Shown here: positions 44,873 to 53,141 of the stretch, piece after piece
How the letters are laid out: each line of letters opens with the position of its first letter
How positions within the stretch are numbered: the stretch's first letter is position 1
DNA from: Tessaracoccus sp. MC1679
Lineage (GTDB): Bacteria; Actinomycetota; Actinomycetes; Propionibacteriales; Propionibacteriaceae
Assembly (NCBI RefSeq): GCF_014164775.1
Contig: NZ_JACJGB010000005.1
Location: forward strand, 62,001 to 126,000
Length of the DNA: 64,000 nucleotides
Direction of reading: 5' to 3'
Position numbers and translations under genes: made by a program
Notes under the pieces: model-generated
What the model saw: the letters and a program-made list of their open reading frames with translations, nothing else
Databases searched by the model: none
Told to the model about the DNA's origin: nothing

Positions 44873-46291
44873 TCACTCCTTGCGCCCGTCGGCCATGAGG
44901 GCCGCCCTGGCGAGCCGGGAACCTGAGGGTCCCGTCGCCAGGCCCGAAATGCGCTGACGGAGCGTGGGGGAGTCACCCAGGTTCTGCAGCACCGGTGAGA
45001 GCTCCTGGTAGAGGTGGTGGCCCAGGATTGGTCCATGGTCGCCGAGCTGCCAGCCCAGCCGGGTCAGCATCGAGGCCACCTCATCGGCGGGGACGGCGCC
45101 CCTCTCATCGGTGGCCGCGTAGGCCAACATGAGGAGGGCCGCGTCGCGTTCGAAGCCCTCGGCCGACGGGATGACCAGTCCCGCCAGGCCCGCCCACAGT
45201 GCGGCCGGGTCCTTCTGAAGCTTCTTCCCCAGCCTCGTGGACTTCAGCCTGCCGTTGTACACCCTTAGCAGCCCCAGGCGCTGCAGCGTGAGACGGAAGC
45301 GCAACAGGGGGAGGGCCGATCCCTCCCGGTTCACCGCACCGATCCATCCACTCATGCCGGGAAGCATGGCCGCGGCCTCCGAGACGCGCGCCGGCTTCAG
45401 GTAGCCGGCGCTCGTCATCTCCAACCCGTTGCCCGCCGCGGCGTCGAGGAACCACTGGATCGGGGCCAACGCCTCGACCGGGACCGGGTCGTCGTCTATC
45501 TCCGGCAGATCGATGAGGCGTTCGAGCAATTGAAGCGCCGCCTCGTCGTGCGACAAGCTCATCAGCATGATCACCAATCGGTGCGGCAGCGAGGTCATCG
45601 TGGCCCTGAATCCGGGATCGAGCAGCCAGGCGTTGAGTTCGGCGGCGTCGAAGAGTTCGGGGTCGTAGAGGAACTCGGCCAGCGATTCAGCGTCGCGCAG
45701 CCCGCCGCAGTCCTCGGGCGGGGCTGCTCGCGCACCGTCGACCACCAGCGCGGGGGCATCGCCCGGCAGCATCGGCAGAACCTGCTCCAGGCGGAGGGTG
45801 ATGTCCCAGTGGTCGCCGTAGTCGTAGACGTAGTTCAGGACGTCGCCGGGCTGCTGGAGGACCTCGTCCAACCTGACGTCGGCGGCGGCCGCGGATTCGC
45901 CGTCGGCCGGATCCTCCTCCTCGACGTCGAACTCGCACAGGAAGATCTGGGCCGAGCGATCGAAAGGATCGCCGCCGAGCGAGAACCGATACAGGTGGGC
46001 GCCACTCCACACAAACGCCATCTGCAGCGTGTGATGGACCATCTCAAGAGGCAGATCTGAGCGGAGCGCGATGGTTCGCCAGATCGGCGGGTTCGAATCG
46101 CGAAGCTCGGCGCGGACGTGATAGATCATGGGCCCCGCGAGCGGCGGCCGCCGGAGTTCTGGGCGCACAGGCGTGGCGAGATCGCTGGTCAGGACCGTGG
46201 CGAGCCGTCGTAGGTCGGCCAGCTCGGTTCCCGAGACCGCCTGCTCGAATCGGCGGCGAAACTCGGCTTCTGCTGGGTCGGTTCCGGTCAT
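44873..46291 (-). CDS. Plasmid pRiA4b ORF-3-like protein
   Basis: A 472-residue soluble protein. The domain IYHVRAELRDSNPPIWRTIALRSDLPLEMVHHTLQMAF...HLYRF (about 55-105) and YVYDYGDHWDITLRLE (about 158-173) is the pRiA4b ORF-3 family, also called the IS1096 TnpR-like family. The C-terminal 250 residues form a helical region of unknown type. The family is found on plasmids, transposons and chromosomes; no function is proven. A TAGCGT box (46298-46303, minus strand) sits 6 bases before the ATG, suggesting a leaderless mRNA. Confidence 0.85.
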   Translation of the reverse strand: MTGTDPAEAEFRRRFEQAVSGTELADLRRLATVLTSDLATPVRPELRRPPLAGPMIYHVRAELRDSNPPIWRTIALRSDLPLEMVHHTLQMAFVWSGAHLYRFSLGGDPFDRSAQIFLCEFDVEEEDPADGESAAAADVRLDEVLQQPGDVLNYVYDYGDHWDITLRLEQVLPMLPGDAPALVVDGARAAPPEDCGGLRDAESLAEFLYDPELFDAAELNAWLLDPGFRATMTSLPHRLVIMLMSLSHDEAALQLLERLIDLPEIDDDPVPVEALAPIQWFLDAAAGNGLEMTSAGYLKPARVSEAAAMLPGMSGWIGAVNREGSALPLLRFRLTLQRLGLLRVYNGRLKSTRLGKKLQKDPAALWAGLAGLVIPSAEGFERDAALLMLAYAATDERGAVPADEVASMLTRLGWQLGDHGPILGHHLYQELSPVLQNLGDSPTLRQRISGLATGPSGSRLARAALMADGRKE

Positions 46292-46466
46292 GGCTCAACG
46301 CTAGCGGCTCGTGGAAGCTCCTCCGATGCGGAAGGGCAGCCACTACCCGCCCGCAGCGCCGTCGGCTCATCCGGGCCGCGATGCCTATCGGGAGACGGTC
46401 GTCTCGCCCGACGAACCGAGGTATGCACTGACTCACGTGCGTAGGCTGCTGCCTTGTGAGAAGGCA

Positions 46467-46778
46467 ATGGACGATTCAGCGGTGATGGCGCCTGCACGAC
46501 GTCACGCGTGGGCTGTGGCGGCAATCGGCTCAGCTCTGCTGGGCGCGGCAATCGTCGCGGCATGCCTACTGGCCATCAGGCTGGAGCTGACAGGGCTCGG
46601 GCGCCCGCGGGACACTGCGCCGCGGCTCGGATATCTGCTCCTTCTGGGCATGGGAATCGCCAGCAGTCTTGGGATCCCTGCGTGGCTGGCCTGGAGAGGC
46701 CTGGGGAAATGGTGGCCGATCGTCCCAGCGGTCATGATCCTGGCCACCACCGCCACCTGGCGGGTTCTGGGCGTGTGA
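46467..46778 (+). CDS. Small hypothetical membrane protein
   Basis: A 103-residue protein with three predicted membrane helices: AIGSALLGAAIVAACLLAI, LGYLLLLGMGIASSLGIPAW and WPIVPAVMILATTATWRV. Codon use looks coding, with high third-position GC. No family is recognised. The frame is open upstream to 46311, but the ATG at 46467 gives a short charged N-terminus before helix 1 and follows AAGG. It lies between the pRiA4b-like gene and the decayed HNH gene, in a region that may be accessory. Confidence 0.5.
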   Translation: MDDSAVMAPARRHAWAVAAIGSALLGAAIVAACLLAIRLELTGLGRPRDTAPRLGYLLLLGMGIASSLGIPAWLAWRGLGKWWPIVPAVMILATTATWRVLGV

Positions 46779-47036
46779 AGTACGCGACGGGTGGTCCCCG
46801 TCGCCGTGCTGGTGGTTGCTCGTGGCCGAGCGAGTCGTCCCGCCGTTAGGCGAGCATGCGGGTGCCGGTGGGGGTGACTTCATAGCGGTAGCCCAGTGGG
46901 CTGGACCAGTGGAGCTGGCTTTGGTCTGGGTTGGTCGGCGCGCCAGGTGCGGGCGGTGCCGGTGAGGTGGCCGAGGGCGTCGGTGTGGAGGTGGACGGCG
47001 AGCTCCAGCTTTTCTAGTGGCCGGTCCTTTCCCGGT

Positions 47037-47085
47037 CCCTGAGGAGGGCCGCCCGCGGAGCGGCGTGGCCCGTCTCGAAGGGTCG
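47037..47085 (+). repeat. REP-like element inside the HNH remnant
   Basis: A 49-bp element starting CCCTGAGGAGGGCCGCCCGC and ending GGCCCGTCTCGAAGGGTCG. It differs at about four positions from the copy at 57166-57214. The core CCGCGGAGCGG is near palindromic, and the ends are conserved with the inverse copies at 57 kb. Confidence 0.8.
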
Positions 47086-47129
47086 TGACTACCACCTTCA
47101 CGGGATCTGGTGGTCGGGTGCGGTGAGCC

Positions 47130-47226
47130 GGGAGACGATGCCCGGTCGGCCGTGATCCAGAGTCTGGTTGTGGGCTACTGGTCACACCGTGGTCGGGTGG
47201 TTGAGGCCGACCGGGCATCGTCTCCC
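47130..47226. repeat. Perfect 22-bp inverted repeat with 53-base loop
   Basis: The arm 47130-47151 (begins GGGAGACGATGCCCGG) is perfectly complementary to 47205-47226 (ends CCGGGCATCGTCTCCC). It lies in the sequence that replaces the middle of the HNH gene. No transposase is present. It could be a small non-autonomous mobile element, a strong transcription terminator or a cruciform; no target duplication could be identified by eye. Confidence 0.8.
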
Positions 47227-48020
47227 GTCTCCCCGCACTCGTCGTGCCTGTGGCGTGGTCTTGTCCGGGTGCGGGCCGGAAGGGCGGCGTTGGGGTTGGG
47301 TCTGCTTGAGCGGGATGCCAGCGGGGTGATCGTCGGGTTGGGCACCGCGGCGCGGTGCCGCCCTGCCGTCCCTCACCCTTGCGTTTGGCCGCGGGTTCTC
47401 GATCCTTGGAGACGTCCTGCGGTTGCTTCGCGACGCGGGCGAGGGCCGTCCCCTCTCCAGTTGCCTCAGGTGACGGCGTCGGCCCCCTCGGCGGGTAGCT
47501 CGCGGCACAGGTCGGCCGCCTTACAGGCCCTGGCCGCCTCGATCCGGCCCTCCTGCACCGCCCCATACAGCCGCGGGTGACGATGCTTCAAGCTCAAAGC
47601 ATCAGCCAGCTTCGAGGCAGCCACGATCGGTGGGCAGCGCAGCAACCCGGCCAGCTCCAAGCCGATGAACTCCGACACCGCCGGGGTCCCGATACCCCCG
47701 ACCACCACCCTGCGCTCAGCGAGCACCTCCAGCACCTGGTCGTAGTCCACCTCGTAGTGGTCCGCCAGATCACACAGCAGGGTCAGGATCTGGGCCTCGG
47801 CGAAACGACGCAACTCGTCGGCGGAGCGCAACTGCTCCGCGATCTCACGCGCCTTGTCCTTCATGGGTTCCACGCTATGTCCGACCACTGACATTTTTGG
47901 CTCCCAGCAGGGGCGCCGGGCAGAAATTCTTTGAGAAGTTTTTCTGGTGGTTGCTGGGGGGGCGGCGACGGTGTCGAGGCCTCGATGCGTCGGGTGAGTT
48001 GGCTTGCCAGCTAGCGTTTC

Positions 48021-48225
48021 TTAGGCTTCGAGGCCGCTGCGCGGCACCTCAGCCAACGGTGAATGCCCTCGCCGCCGATCGGCGGCTCCTCAGCCGTCGG
48101 GGAGGGCTCGAGCCCGCTTCGCGGCACCTCAGCCGTCGGGGAGGGCTCGAGCCGCTGCGCGGCTCCTCAGCCAACGGGAAGGGTTCCAGTTCCTTCGCGG
48201 CACCTCAGCCAACGGTTGATCGCCA
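48021..48225. repeat. Five imperfect tandem repeats (38-41 bp units)
   Basis: The core GCTTCGCGGCACCTCAGCC, followed by AACGG or GTCGG, recurs five times. The CTCAGCC heptamer is at 48048, 48089, 48128, 48166 and 48204, giving spacings of 41, 39, 38 and 38 bp. The GCTTCGCG...CCTCAG layout resembles half of the REP-like elements at 57 kb. Confidence 0.8.
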
Positions 48226-48301
48226 CCTTCTCGGCCAGCAGTGCGTGACGGTCACTGCGAGTGTGGGGTGGCAGGACCAGGTGCCTGATGGCATCGTCGG
48301 T

Positions 48302-48344
48302 GGGTGTCAGAACGGTAACGATTCGGTCGTTGTCGTTGACACCC
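48302..48344. promoter_or_regulatory. Inverted repeat upstream of the LacI-type regulator
   Basis: Outer arms GGGTGTCA (48302-48309) and TGACACCC (48337-48344) enclose an inner dyad AACGA-TTCGG-TCGTT (48317-48331). The right arm overlaps a TTGACA -35-like hexamer at 48336-48341. This is a likely operator or promoter region for the LacI gene, though no good -10 box follows. Confidence 0.5.
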
Positions 48345-48374
48345 GAGCGGCGGGGGTTGGAGCATGGCGGCACC

Positions 48375-48386
48375 TTGAACGATCAA
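48375..48386. promoter_or_regulatory. LacI-type operator candidate TTGAACGATCAA
   Basis: A near-palindrome with a central CG pair, the hallmark of LacI/GalR-family operators, ends 10 bases before the lacI ATG and includes part of its leader. Binding there would give autorepression. Confidence 0.5.
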
Positions 48387-48396
48387 CGGAGGCCCA

Positions 48397-49374
48397 ATGA
48401 AGAAGCCGACGCTCGCCAGCCTGGCCGCGGAGCTGAGGGTCTCACGCCAGACCATCTCGAACGTCATCAACTTCCCTGACAGAGTCAGGGCCGAAACCAG
48501 GGCCCGGGTCCAGGCCGCGATCGACAACTCCGGCTACCGGCCCTCCGCCGCGGCGCGAGCGCTTCGCAACCAACGCGCCATGGCGGTGGGCATCCGGCTC
48601 AGCCCGCCCCGCAACGGCATCTCCGGTGCCTTCATGGACGACTTCCTGCGCGCGCTCGTCACGGTGGCGGACGAGCGCGGCTACCGCGTCGTCGTATTCC
48701 CCGCCGACTCCAGGGACGAGGAGGTGGAGCGGCTTGTGGAGTTGCGCGCCACCCTCGCGATCGACGGGGGGATTCTCACCGACACCTGGACGGGCGACGA
48801 TCGCCCCGCCTGCCTGGCCGAAGCGGGTGTGGCCTTCGTGGCGTTCGGGCGGCCGTGGGGCGCAGAGGACCACGGCCAGTGGGTGGACGTCGACGGTCGC
48901 GCCGGGGCGGGGGAGGCCGTGCGCTTCCTGCAGGCCCGCGGGCACGAGCGGATCGGATTCATCGGCTGGTCCGACGGGTCGCCGGTGGGGGCCGATCGCC
49001 ACGCCGGCTGGCAGGCTGCCATGGCGTTGAGCGACGACGACGCCCGTCAGCTCACCGTCGAGGGCGAGGATTCGGTCGACGCGGGAGGCGCGGGCATGGC
49101 CGAGCTTCTGACCCGCGGCGCGACGGCCGCCGTCTGCGCCTCAGACGCGTTGGCGCTGGGGGCCTTCCTCGCGAACCAGGGCGTCACCCGGACGCATGTG
49201 GTGGGCTTCGACGACAGCCCGGTGGCGCGGGCCATCGGAATCCCCAGCCTCCGGCAGCCCGTGGATGAACTGGCCCGGCTGGTCTTCGAGAAGGCCTTGG
49301 CGCAGATGACAGGGGTGGACGACGAGTCGGCCGGCGTGTTGGTCAAGCCGGTCCTGGAGGCCCGCGGGAACTGA
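48397..49374 (+). CDS. LacI-family transcriptional regulator
   Basis: A 325-residue repressor. The N-terminal helix-turn-helix is TLASLAAELRVSRQTISNVINFPDRVRAETRARVQAAIDNSGYRPSAAARALR, followed by a periplasmic-binding-protein-like effector domain (RAMAVGIRLSP onwards). It probably senses a sugar or related metabolite. The ATG at 48397 follows CGGAGG. No sugar catabolic operon is adjacent: the next gene, encoding a FUSC protein, is convergent. The broken GPH transporter and cytidylate kinase-like genes 8 kb away are possible former targets (speculative). Confidence 0.93.
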   Translation: MKKPTLASLAAELRVSRQTISNVINFPDRVRAETRARVQAAIDNSGYRPSAAARALRNQRAMAVGIRLSPPRNGISGAFMDDFLRALVTVADERGYRVVVFPADSRDEEVERLVELRATLAIDGGILTDTWTGDDRPACLAEAGVAFVAFGRPWGAEDHGQWVDVDGRAGAGEAVRFLQARGHERIGFIGWSDGSPVGADRHAGWQAAMALSDDDARQLTVEGEDSVDAGGAGMAELLTRGATAAVCASDALALGAFLANQGVTRTHVVGFDDSPVARAIGIPSLRQPVDELARLVFEKALAQMTGVDDESAGVLVKPVLEARGN

Positions 49375-49387
49375 GTCGAGGGCTGCG

Positions 49388-50554
49388 TCAGTCCATGTCA
49401 GGGACGGCGTCCCTGGCGTCGGTGTAGTCCTCCCCGCACAGCTCCAACAGGTCCACCAGCATCGAGCGGACCTGGGCCAGCACCACGGTGGAGGAGAGCT
49501 TCGGCAGGATCGGCACGTGGGCCGACCGCTCGGCCAGCTCGCGCAGCGCGTCCAGCTTGGCTGTGGGGAGCCTGCGGGCGAACAGCTCGGCCGCACACTC
49601 GTCGATCACCTGCGCGAACTCGGCCAAGAGCTCCAGGTATTCCTCCGGCACTGTCTCACCCCGGTGCGCGGCCACCGCACACCGGCGCGCCAGCACCCGC
49701 AGGTTGCGGATGAACCGGTCCAGCGGGACGACGAGGTCCGCCACCTGCAGCGCGGCGTCACGATGCCGTCGGAGGAAGGGTGAGGTGCGGACCACGGCCA
49801 TGCCCTCCGACGACGCGGCAAGCAGCGCGGACAGCTCACCCTCCGTGGCGCGTGCCCGGGTCAGAAGCTGCTCCGCCGCGTCGACGTCGTGCCTCTGCAG
49901 GGCGCCCACCATCGCGCGCACCGTGATGGCCGCCTCGTGGAGCACCTTGGCCGCGATCATCCTCGGACGATCGATCGGTGAGGTGGGCGCCACCGTGGCG
50001 AACAGGAGCGCCACGGCGCATCCCACCAGAGCGTCCTGCCACCGGGAGATGCCGGCGTCGACGCCGGGGAGCACCGTGAGGACCGCCGCCGCCTGGACCG
50101 CCGACTGCGTCACCATCAGGGTGCGCGCCCCCAGCCAGGTGGTGATGGACATCGCTACGGCCACCACCAGGATGATCTGCCAGACGCCGGTGCCGAAGTA
50201 GTGCACGAACACGTCGCCCACGAACACCCCGATGGTGACCCCAACGGCCACCTCGACCACGCGGCCCAGACGCTGGCCGAAGGAGAAACCCAGACAGATG
50301 ATGGCGGCCACCGTGGCGAGGAACGGTTCCTCATGGTCCAGAAGACGCCGGGCGATCCACCACGATGCTCCGGCGGCCAGCGAGATCTGCAGGATCATGA
50401 ACAGCCGCGACCGCCACCGTCCCACGCGCCGCTGCTGAGAGCGCCACCCCCGCCTGGCGGTGCGCTCCGACACGTCGAAGGCCCTGATCGAGGCCCGTTG
50501 CAGCGCGCGCCCCGTGTCGTGCCACGAGAACCCGTGCCCCTGCTCCTCCGCCAT
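49388..50554 (-). CDS. FUSC/aromatic acid exporter-like membrane protein
   Basis: A 388-residue protein. The N-terminal 75 residues are charged. A FUSC-like membrane domain follows with about six helices (LFMILQISLAAGASWWIARRLL, then FLATVAAIICLGFSFGQRLGRV, a typical family turn). The C-terminal 180 residues form a cytoplasmic helical domain. Family members such as AaeB export aromatic acids; the substrate here is not known. The ATG at 50554 starts MAEEQGHGFSW; the frame is open upstream into the divergent ABC gene but that part lacks family similarity. Confidence 0.82.
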   Translation of the reverse strand: MAEEQGHGFSWHDTGRALQRASIRAFDVSERTARRGWRSQQRRVGRWRSRLFMILQISLAAGASWWIARRLLDHEEPFLATVAAIICLGFSFGQRLGRVVEVAVGVTIGVFVGDVFVHYFGTGVWQIILVVAVAMSITTWLGARTLMVTQSAVQAAAVLTVLPGVDAGISRWQDALVGCAVALLFATVAPTSPIDRPRMIAAKVLHEAAITVRAMVGALQRHDVDAAEQLLTRARATEGELSALLAASSEGMAVVRTSPFLRRHRDAALQVADLVVPLDRFIRNLRVLARRCAVAAHRGETVPEEYLELLAEFAQVIDECAAELFARRLPTAKLDALRELAERSAHVPILPKLSSTVVLAQVRSMLVDLLELCGEDYTDARDAVPDMD

Positions 50555-50672
50555 GGCGCCTATCCTGCCGTCTCGGCCATGTTTGCGCCCGTGGAGAGCG
50601 TCGCGGGTGTGAGAGGTGCCCGGTGGGTAGACTGAACCAGCCGTTGACCGTTGCCGGAAGGGAACCCAAGAA

Positions 50673-52178
50673 ATGCGCCGAGCCCGCACCCTGGGGATCG
50701 TCATGGTCCTTCTGCTGTCGACGGCACTGGGGGCCTGCACCCGCCCGCCCGTCGAGGAAGAGGAGGAGGCGCGCACCCTCACCATCGGGGCCACCGGTGA
50801 GCCCGCCGGTCTGGACATGATCACCGTCTCGGGCGCGGGCACGCCCTTCGTGCTCCTCTACAACGTCTACGAGACCCTGGTGAAGCTCGACGGCGAGGGA
50901 ACGATCCGGCCGCTGCTCGCCTCAGAGTGGCTCACCTCCGAGGACAACACGGTCTACACCTTCACCATCGACTCGGGCGCCCGCTTCGCCTCCGGCACGG
51001 ACGTCACCGCTGAGGCGGTCGTCGAGAGCTTCGAACGAAACCGGGGCGCCGCGGCCACCGACCAGATCAAGGGCAAGTGGGCCGCAGTGGACACCATCGA
51101 AGCCCTCGACGAGGACACCGTCGAGGTCACGCTCAACCAGCCGTCGAACCAGTGGCTCTACGAGATGACCGGCCCGGCCGGGATCGTCACGGACCCCACC
51201 GGCGCCGCCAACCTGGACACCACCCCCGCCGGCTCCGGCCCGTTCCAGTTCGTGGCGTGGGAGGAGGGATCCTCTGTGGAGCTCAAGGCCAACCCCAGCT
51301 ACTGGGCCACACCCAGCAGGTTCGGATCGGTCATCTTCCGCTACTACGCGGACCCCAACGCCATGAACACCGCGATGCTCGCCGGGCAGCTGGACATCAT
51401 CTCCAACCTGACGGTGCCCCAGGCCATCGGCCAGTTCGACGACGAGGAGCGCTTCACCGTCCACGAGGGCACCACCGACGGCGAGGTGGTGCTCGGGTTC
51501 AACCACCGCACCCCCGCGCTGCAGGACCTCAAGGTGCGTCAGGCCATCAACCACGCCATCGACCGTGAGGCCCTCATCGACGCCGCATGGGGTGGCAAGG
51601 GCACCCTGATCGGCTCCATGGTGCCGCCCACGGACCCCTGGTTCGAGGACCTGTCCGACACCTACCCCTTCGACCAGGCCAAGGCGCGCGAGCTCCTCGC
51701 AGAGGCGGGCTACGCCACCGGCCTCACCCTGCGGCTGCGGGTGCCGAACCTTCCCTACGGGCCCCCGGCCGGCCGCTACATCGCGGCCAAGCTGCAGGAG
51801 GTGGGGATCACCGTCGAGCTCGACGAGCTGGAGTTCCCCGCCCGCTGGCTGGATCTGGTCTACACCGCGCACGACTACGACATGACCATCGTGGCCCATG
51901 TCGAACCCCGCGACATCGGCGCCTTCGCCAACCCCGAGTACTACTGGGGCTACGACAACCCCGAGTTCCAGGAACTCGTCACCGAGGCGGACGCCGGCAC
52001 ACCCGAAGAGCAGGTGGCCAAGCTCAGGCAGGCCGCCCGGATTCTCGCCGACGACGCGGCGGCAAGCTGGCTGTTCCTGCTGCCCAACCTCATCATCACC
52101 ACCCCCGAGATCTCCGGCATCCAGGCCAACCAGATCAGCCTCGCCTTCGATCTCACCACGATTGCCGCCAGGAGCTGA
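50673..52178 (+). CDS. ABC transporter substrate-binding lipoprotein, family 5 (oligopeptide/nickel type)
   Basis: A 501-residue extracellular lipoprotein. A signal peptide ends in the lipobox LGAC with Cys 22. The SBP_bac_5 fold shows DKLGEGTIRPLLASEWLTSED-like and DLKVRQAINHAIDREALID motifs. Family ligands are peptides, nickel, opines or sugars; none can be chosen from sequence. It is the first gene of a five-gene operon with two permeases and two ATPases, spaced by 3 bp or overlapping. A TAGACT -10-like box is at 50627, and a GGAAGGGAA site precedes the ATG. Confidence 0.93.
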   Translation: MRRARTLGIVMVLLLSTALGACTRPPVEEEEEARTLTIGATGEPAGLDMITVSGAGTPFVLLYNVYETLVKLDGEGTIRPLLASEWLTSEDNTVYTFTIDSGARFASGTDVTAEAVVESFERNRGAAATDQIKGKWAAVDTIEALDEDTVEVTLNQPSNQWLYEMTGPAGIVTDPTGAANLDTTPAGSGPFQFVAWEEGSSVELKANPSYWATPSRFGSVIFRYYADPNAMNTAMLAGQLDIISNLTVPQAIGQFDDEERFTVHEGTTDGEVVLGFNHRTPALQDLKVRQAINHAIDREALIDAAWGGKGTLIGSMVPPTDPWFEDLSDTYPFDQAKARELLAEAGYATGLTLRLRVPNLPYGPPAGRYIAAKLQEVGITVELDELEFPARWLDLVYTAHDYDMTIVAHVEPRDIGAFANPEYYWGYDNPEFQELVTEADAGTPEEQVAKLRQAARILADDAAASWLFLLPNLIITTPEISGIQANQISLAFDLTTIAARS

Positions 52179-52181
52179 CCC

Positions 52182-53141
52182 ATGGCCCTTCGCCGGGCGG
52201 CCGCGCGGGTGGCGTGGCTGCTCGCGAGCCTCCTGCTCGCCTCCCTGCTGATCTTCGCCGCCACCAACGCGCTGCCCGGCGACATCGCCCAGGTGATCCT
52301 CGGCACCAACGCCTCACCCGGCGAGGCGGAGCGGCTGCGGGCCGAGCTGGGCCTCGACCGCCCCTTCCTCACCAGGTATCTCGAGTGGCTCTGGGGGGCG
52401 GTGCGGTTCGACTTCGGGGTGTCCTACTTCAGCCGCCGACCCATTGCGCCGCTGATCGCGTCGCGACTGGAGGTGTCGGCCTGGCTGATCCTCTTCGGCA
52501 TGCTGGCGGCCATCCTCATCGCGCTCCCCGTGGGCGCCTATGCCGCCGTGCGTCGCCGCCACGCCGACGGGGTGGTGGTCTCGGCCCTCTCCCAGGTGGG
52601 TCTCGCGGTGCCCGCCTTCTGGGCCGGTATCTGGCTCGTGGTCCTCTTCGCGGTGCAACTCCGTTGGCTCCCGGCCGGCGGATACGTCTCCTACTGGGAT
52701 TCGGTGGGGGAGTGGATCCGGCACCTGATCCTGCCCGTCACGTCCCTGGCCATCGTGCAGGCCAGCGTCATCTCCCGCTACGTCCGCAGCTCGGTCCTGG
52801 AGGTGATCCATGAGGACTACTTCAGGACGGCCCGCGCCGTCGGGTGGTCATACACCGGAGCGCTGTGGCGCCACGGGCTGCGCAACGCGGCCATCTCGCT
52901 ACTGACCGTCATCGGGCTGCAACTCGCGACACTCCTGGTGGGAGCGATCATCATCGAGCAGGTGTTCGCGCTGCCCGGGCTTGGATCCTCCCTCCTGCTG
53001 GCGGTCTCGCAGCGCGACCTCGGCGTGGTTCAGGCAATCGTCCTGCTGCTGGTCTGGGCGGTGCTGGTGATCAACTTCCTCGTCGACATCGCCTACCAGA
53101 TCATCGACCCGCGGCTACGGCGAAGCGGTGAGTCCCGATGA
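52182..53141 (+). CDS. ABC transporter permease, DppB/OppB type
   Basis: A 319-residue membrane protein with six helices. The N-terminal signature LPGDIAQVILGTNASPGEAERLRAELGLDRPFLTRYLEWL and the inner-membrane EAA loop RTARAVGWSYTGALWRHGLRNA are typical of DppB/OppB. It forms the translocation pore together with the next gene product. Its stop overlaps the next ATG by 4 bp. Confidence 0.95.
   Translation: MALRRAAARVAWLLASLLLASLLIFAATNALPGDIAQVILGTNASPGEAERLRAELGLDRPFLTRYLEWLWGAVRFDFGVSYFSRRPIAPLIASRLEVSAWLILFGMLAAILIALPVGAYAAVRRRHADGVVVSALSQVGLAVPAFWAGIWLVVLFAVQLRWLPAGGYVSYWDSVGEWIRHLILPVTSLAIVQASVISRYVRSSVLEVIHEDYFRTARAVGWSYTGALWRHGLRNAAISLLTVIGLQLATLLVGAIIIEQVFALPGLGSSLLLAVSQRDLGVVQAIVLLLVWAVLVINFLVDIAYQIIDPRLRRSGESR

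Larger units (their letters stand above)
46846..47894 (-). pseudogene. Decayed DUF222/HNH endonuclease gene
   Basis: The N-terminal part (47466-47894) encodes a DUF222-like start with FIGLELAGLLRCPPIVAASKLADALSLKHRHPRLYGAVQEGRIEAARACKAADLCRELP, then stops. At the far end two different frames match the usual HNH-protein tail: KLELAVHLHTDALGHLTGTARTWRA and QLHWSSPLGYRYEVTPTGTRMLA (stop at 46846). The middle, including the HNH catalytic core, is missing and replaced by unrelated sequence that holds a REP-like element and a long inverted repeat. DUF222/HNH genes are multicopy in many actinobacteria and often act as mobile or recombination-prone genes. The N-terminal fragment may still be translated. 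Confidence 0.7.
47895..48396. other. Non-coding region before the LacI gene with imperfect tandem repeats
   Basis: A 502-bp stretch with no trusted gene. Its middle holds five imperfect repeats (see 48021-48225), and its right end holds two operator-like inverted repeats before lacI. Open frames through it are low-quality and shift over the repeats. Confidence 0.6.

Noticed and set aside
48000-48225. CRISPR-like array suggested by regularly spaced repeats
   Set aside because: Units are imperfect and the spacers resemble each other; no cas genes are present.
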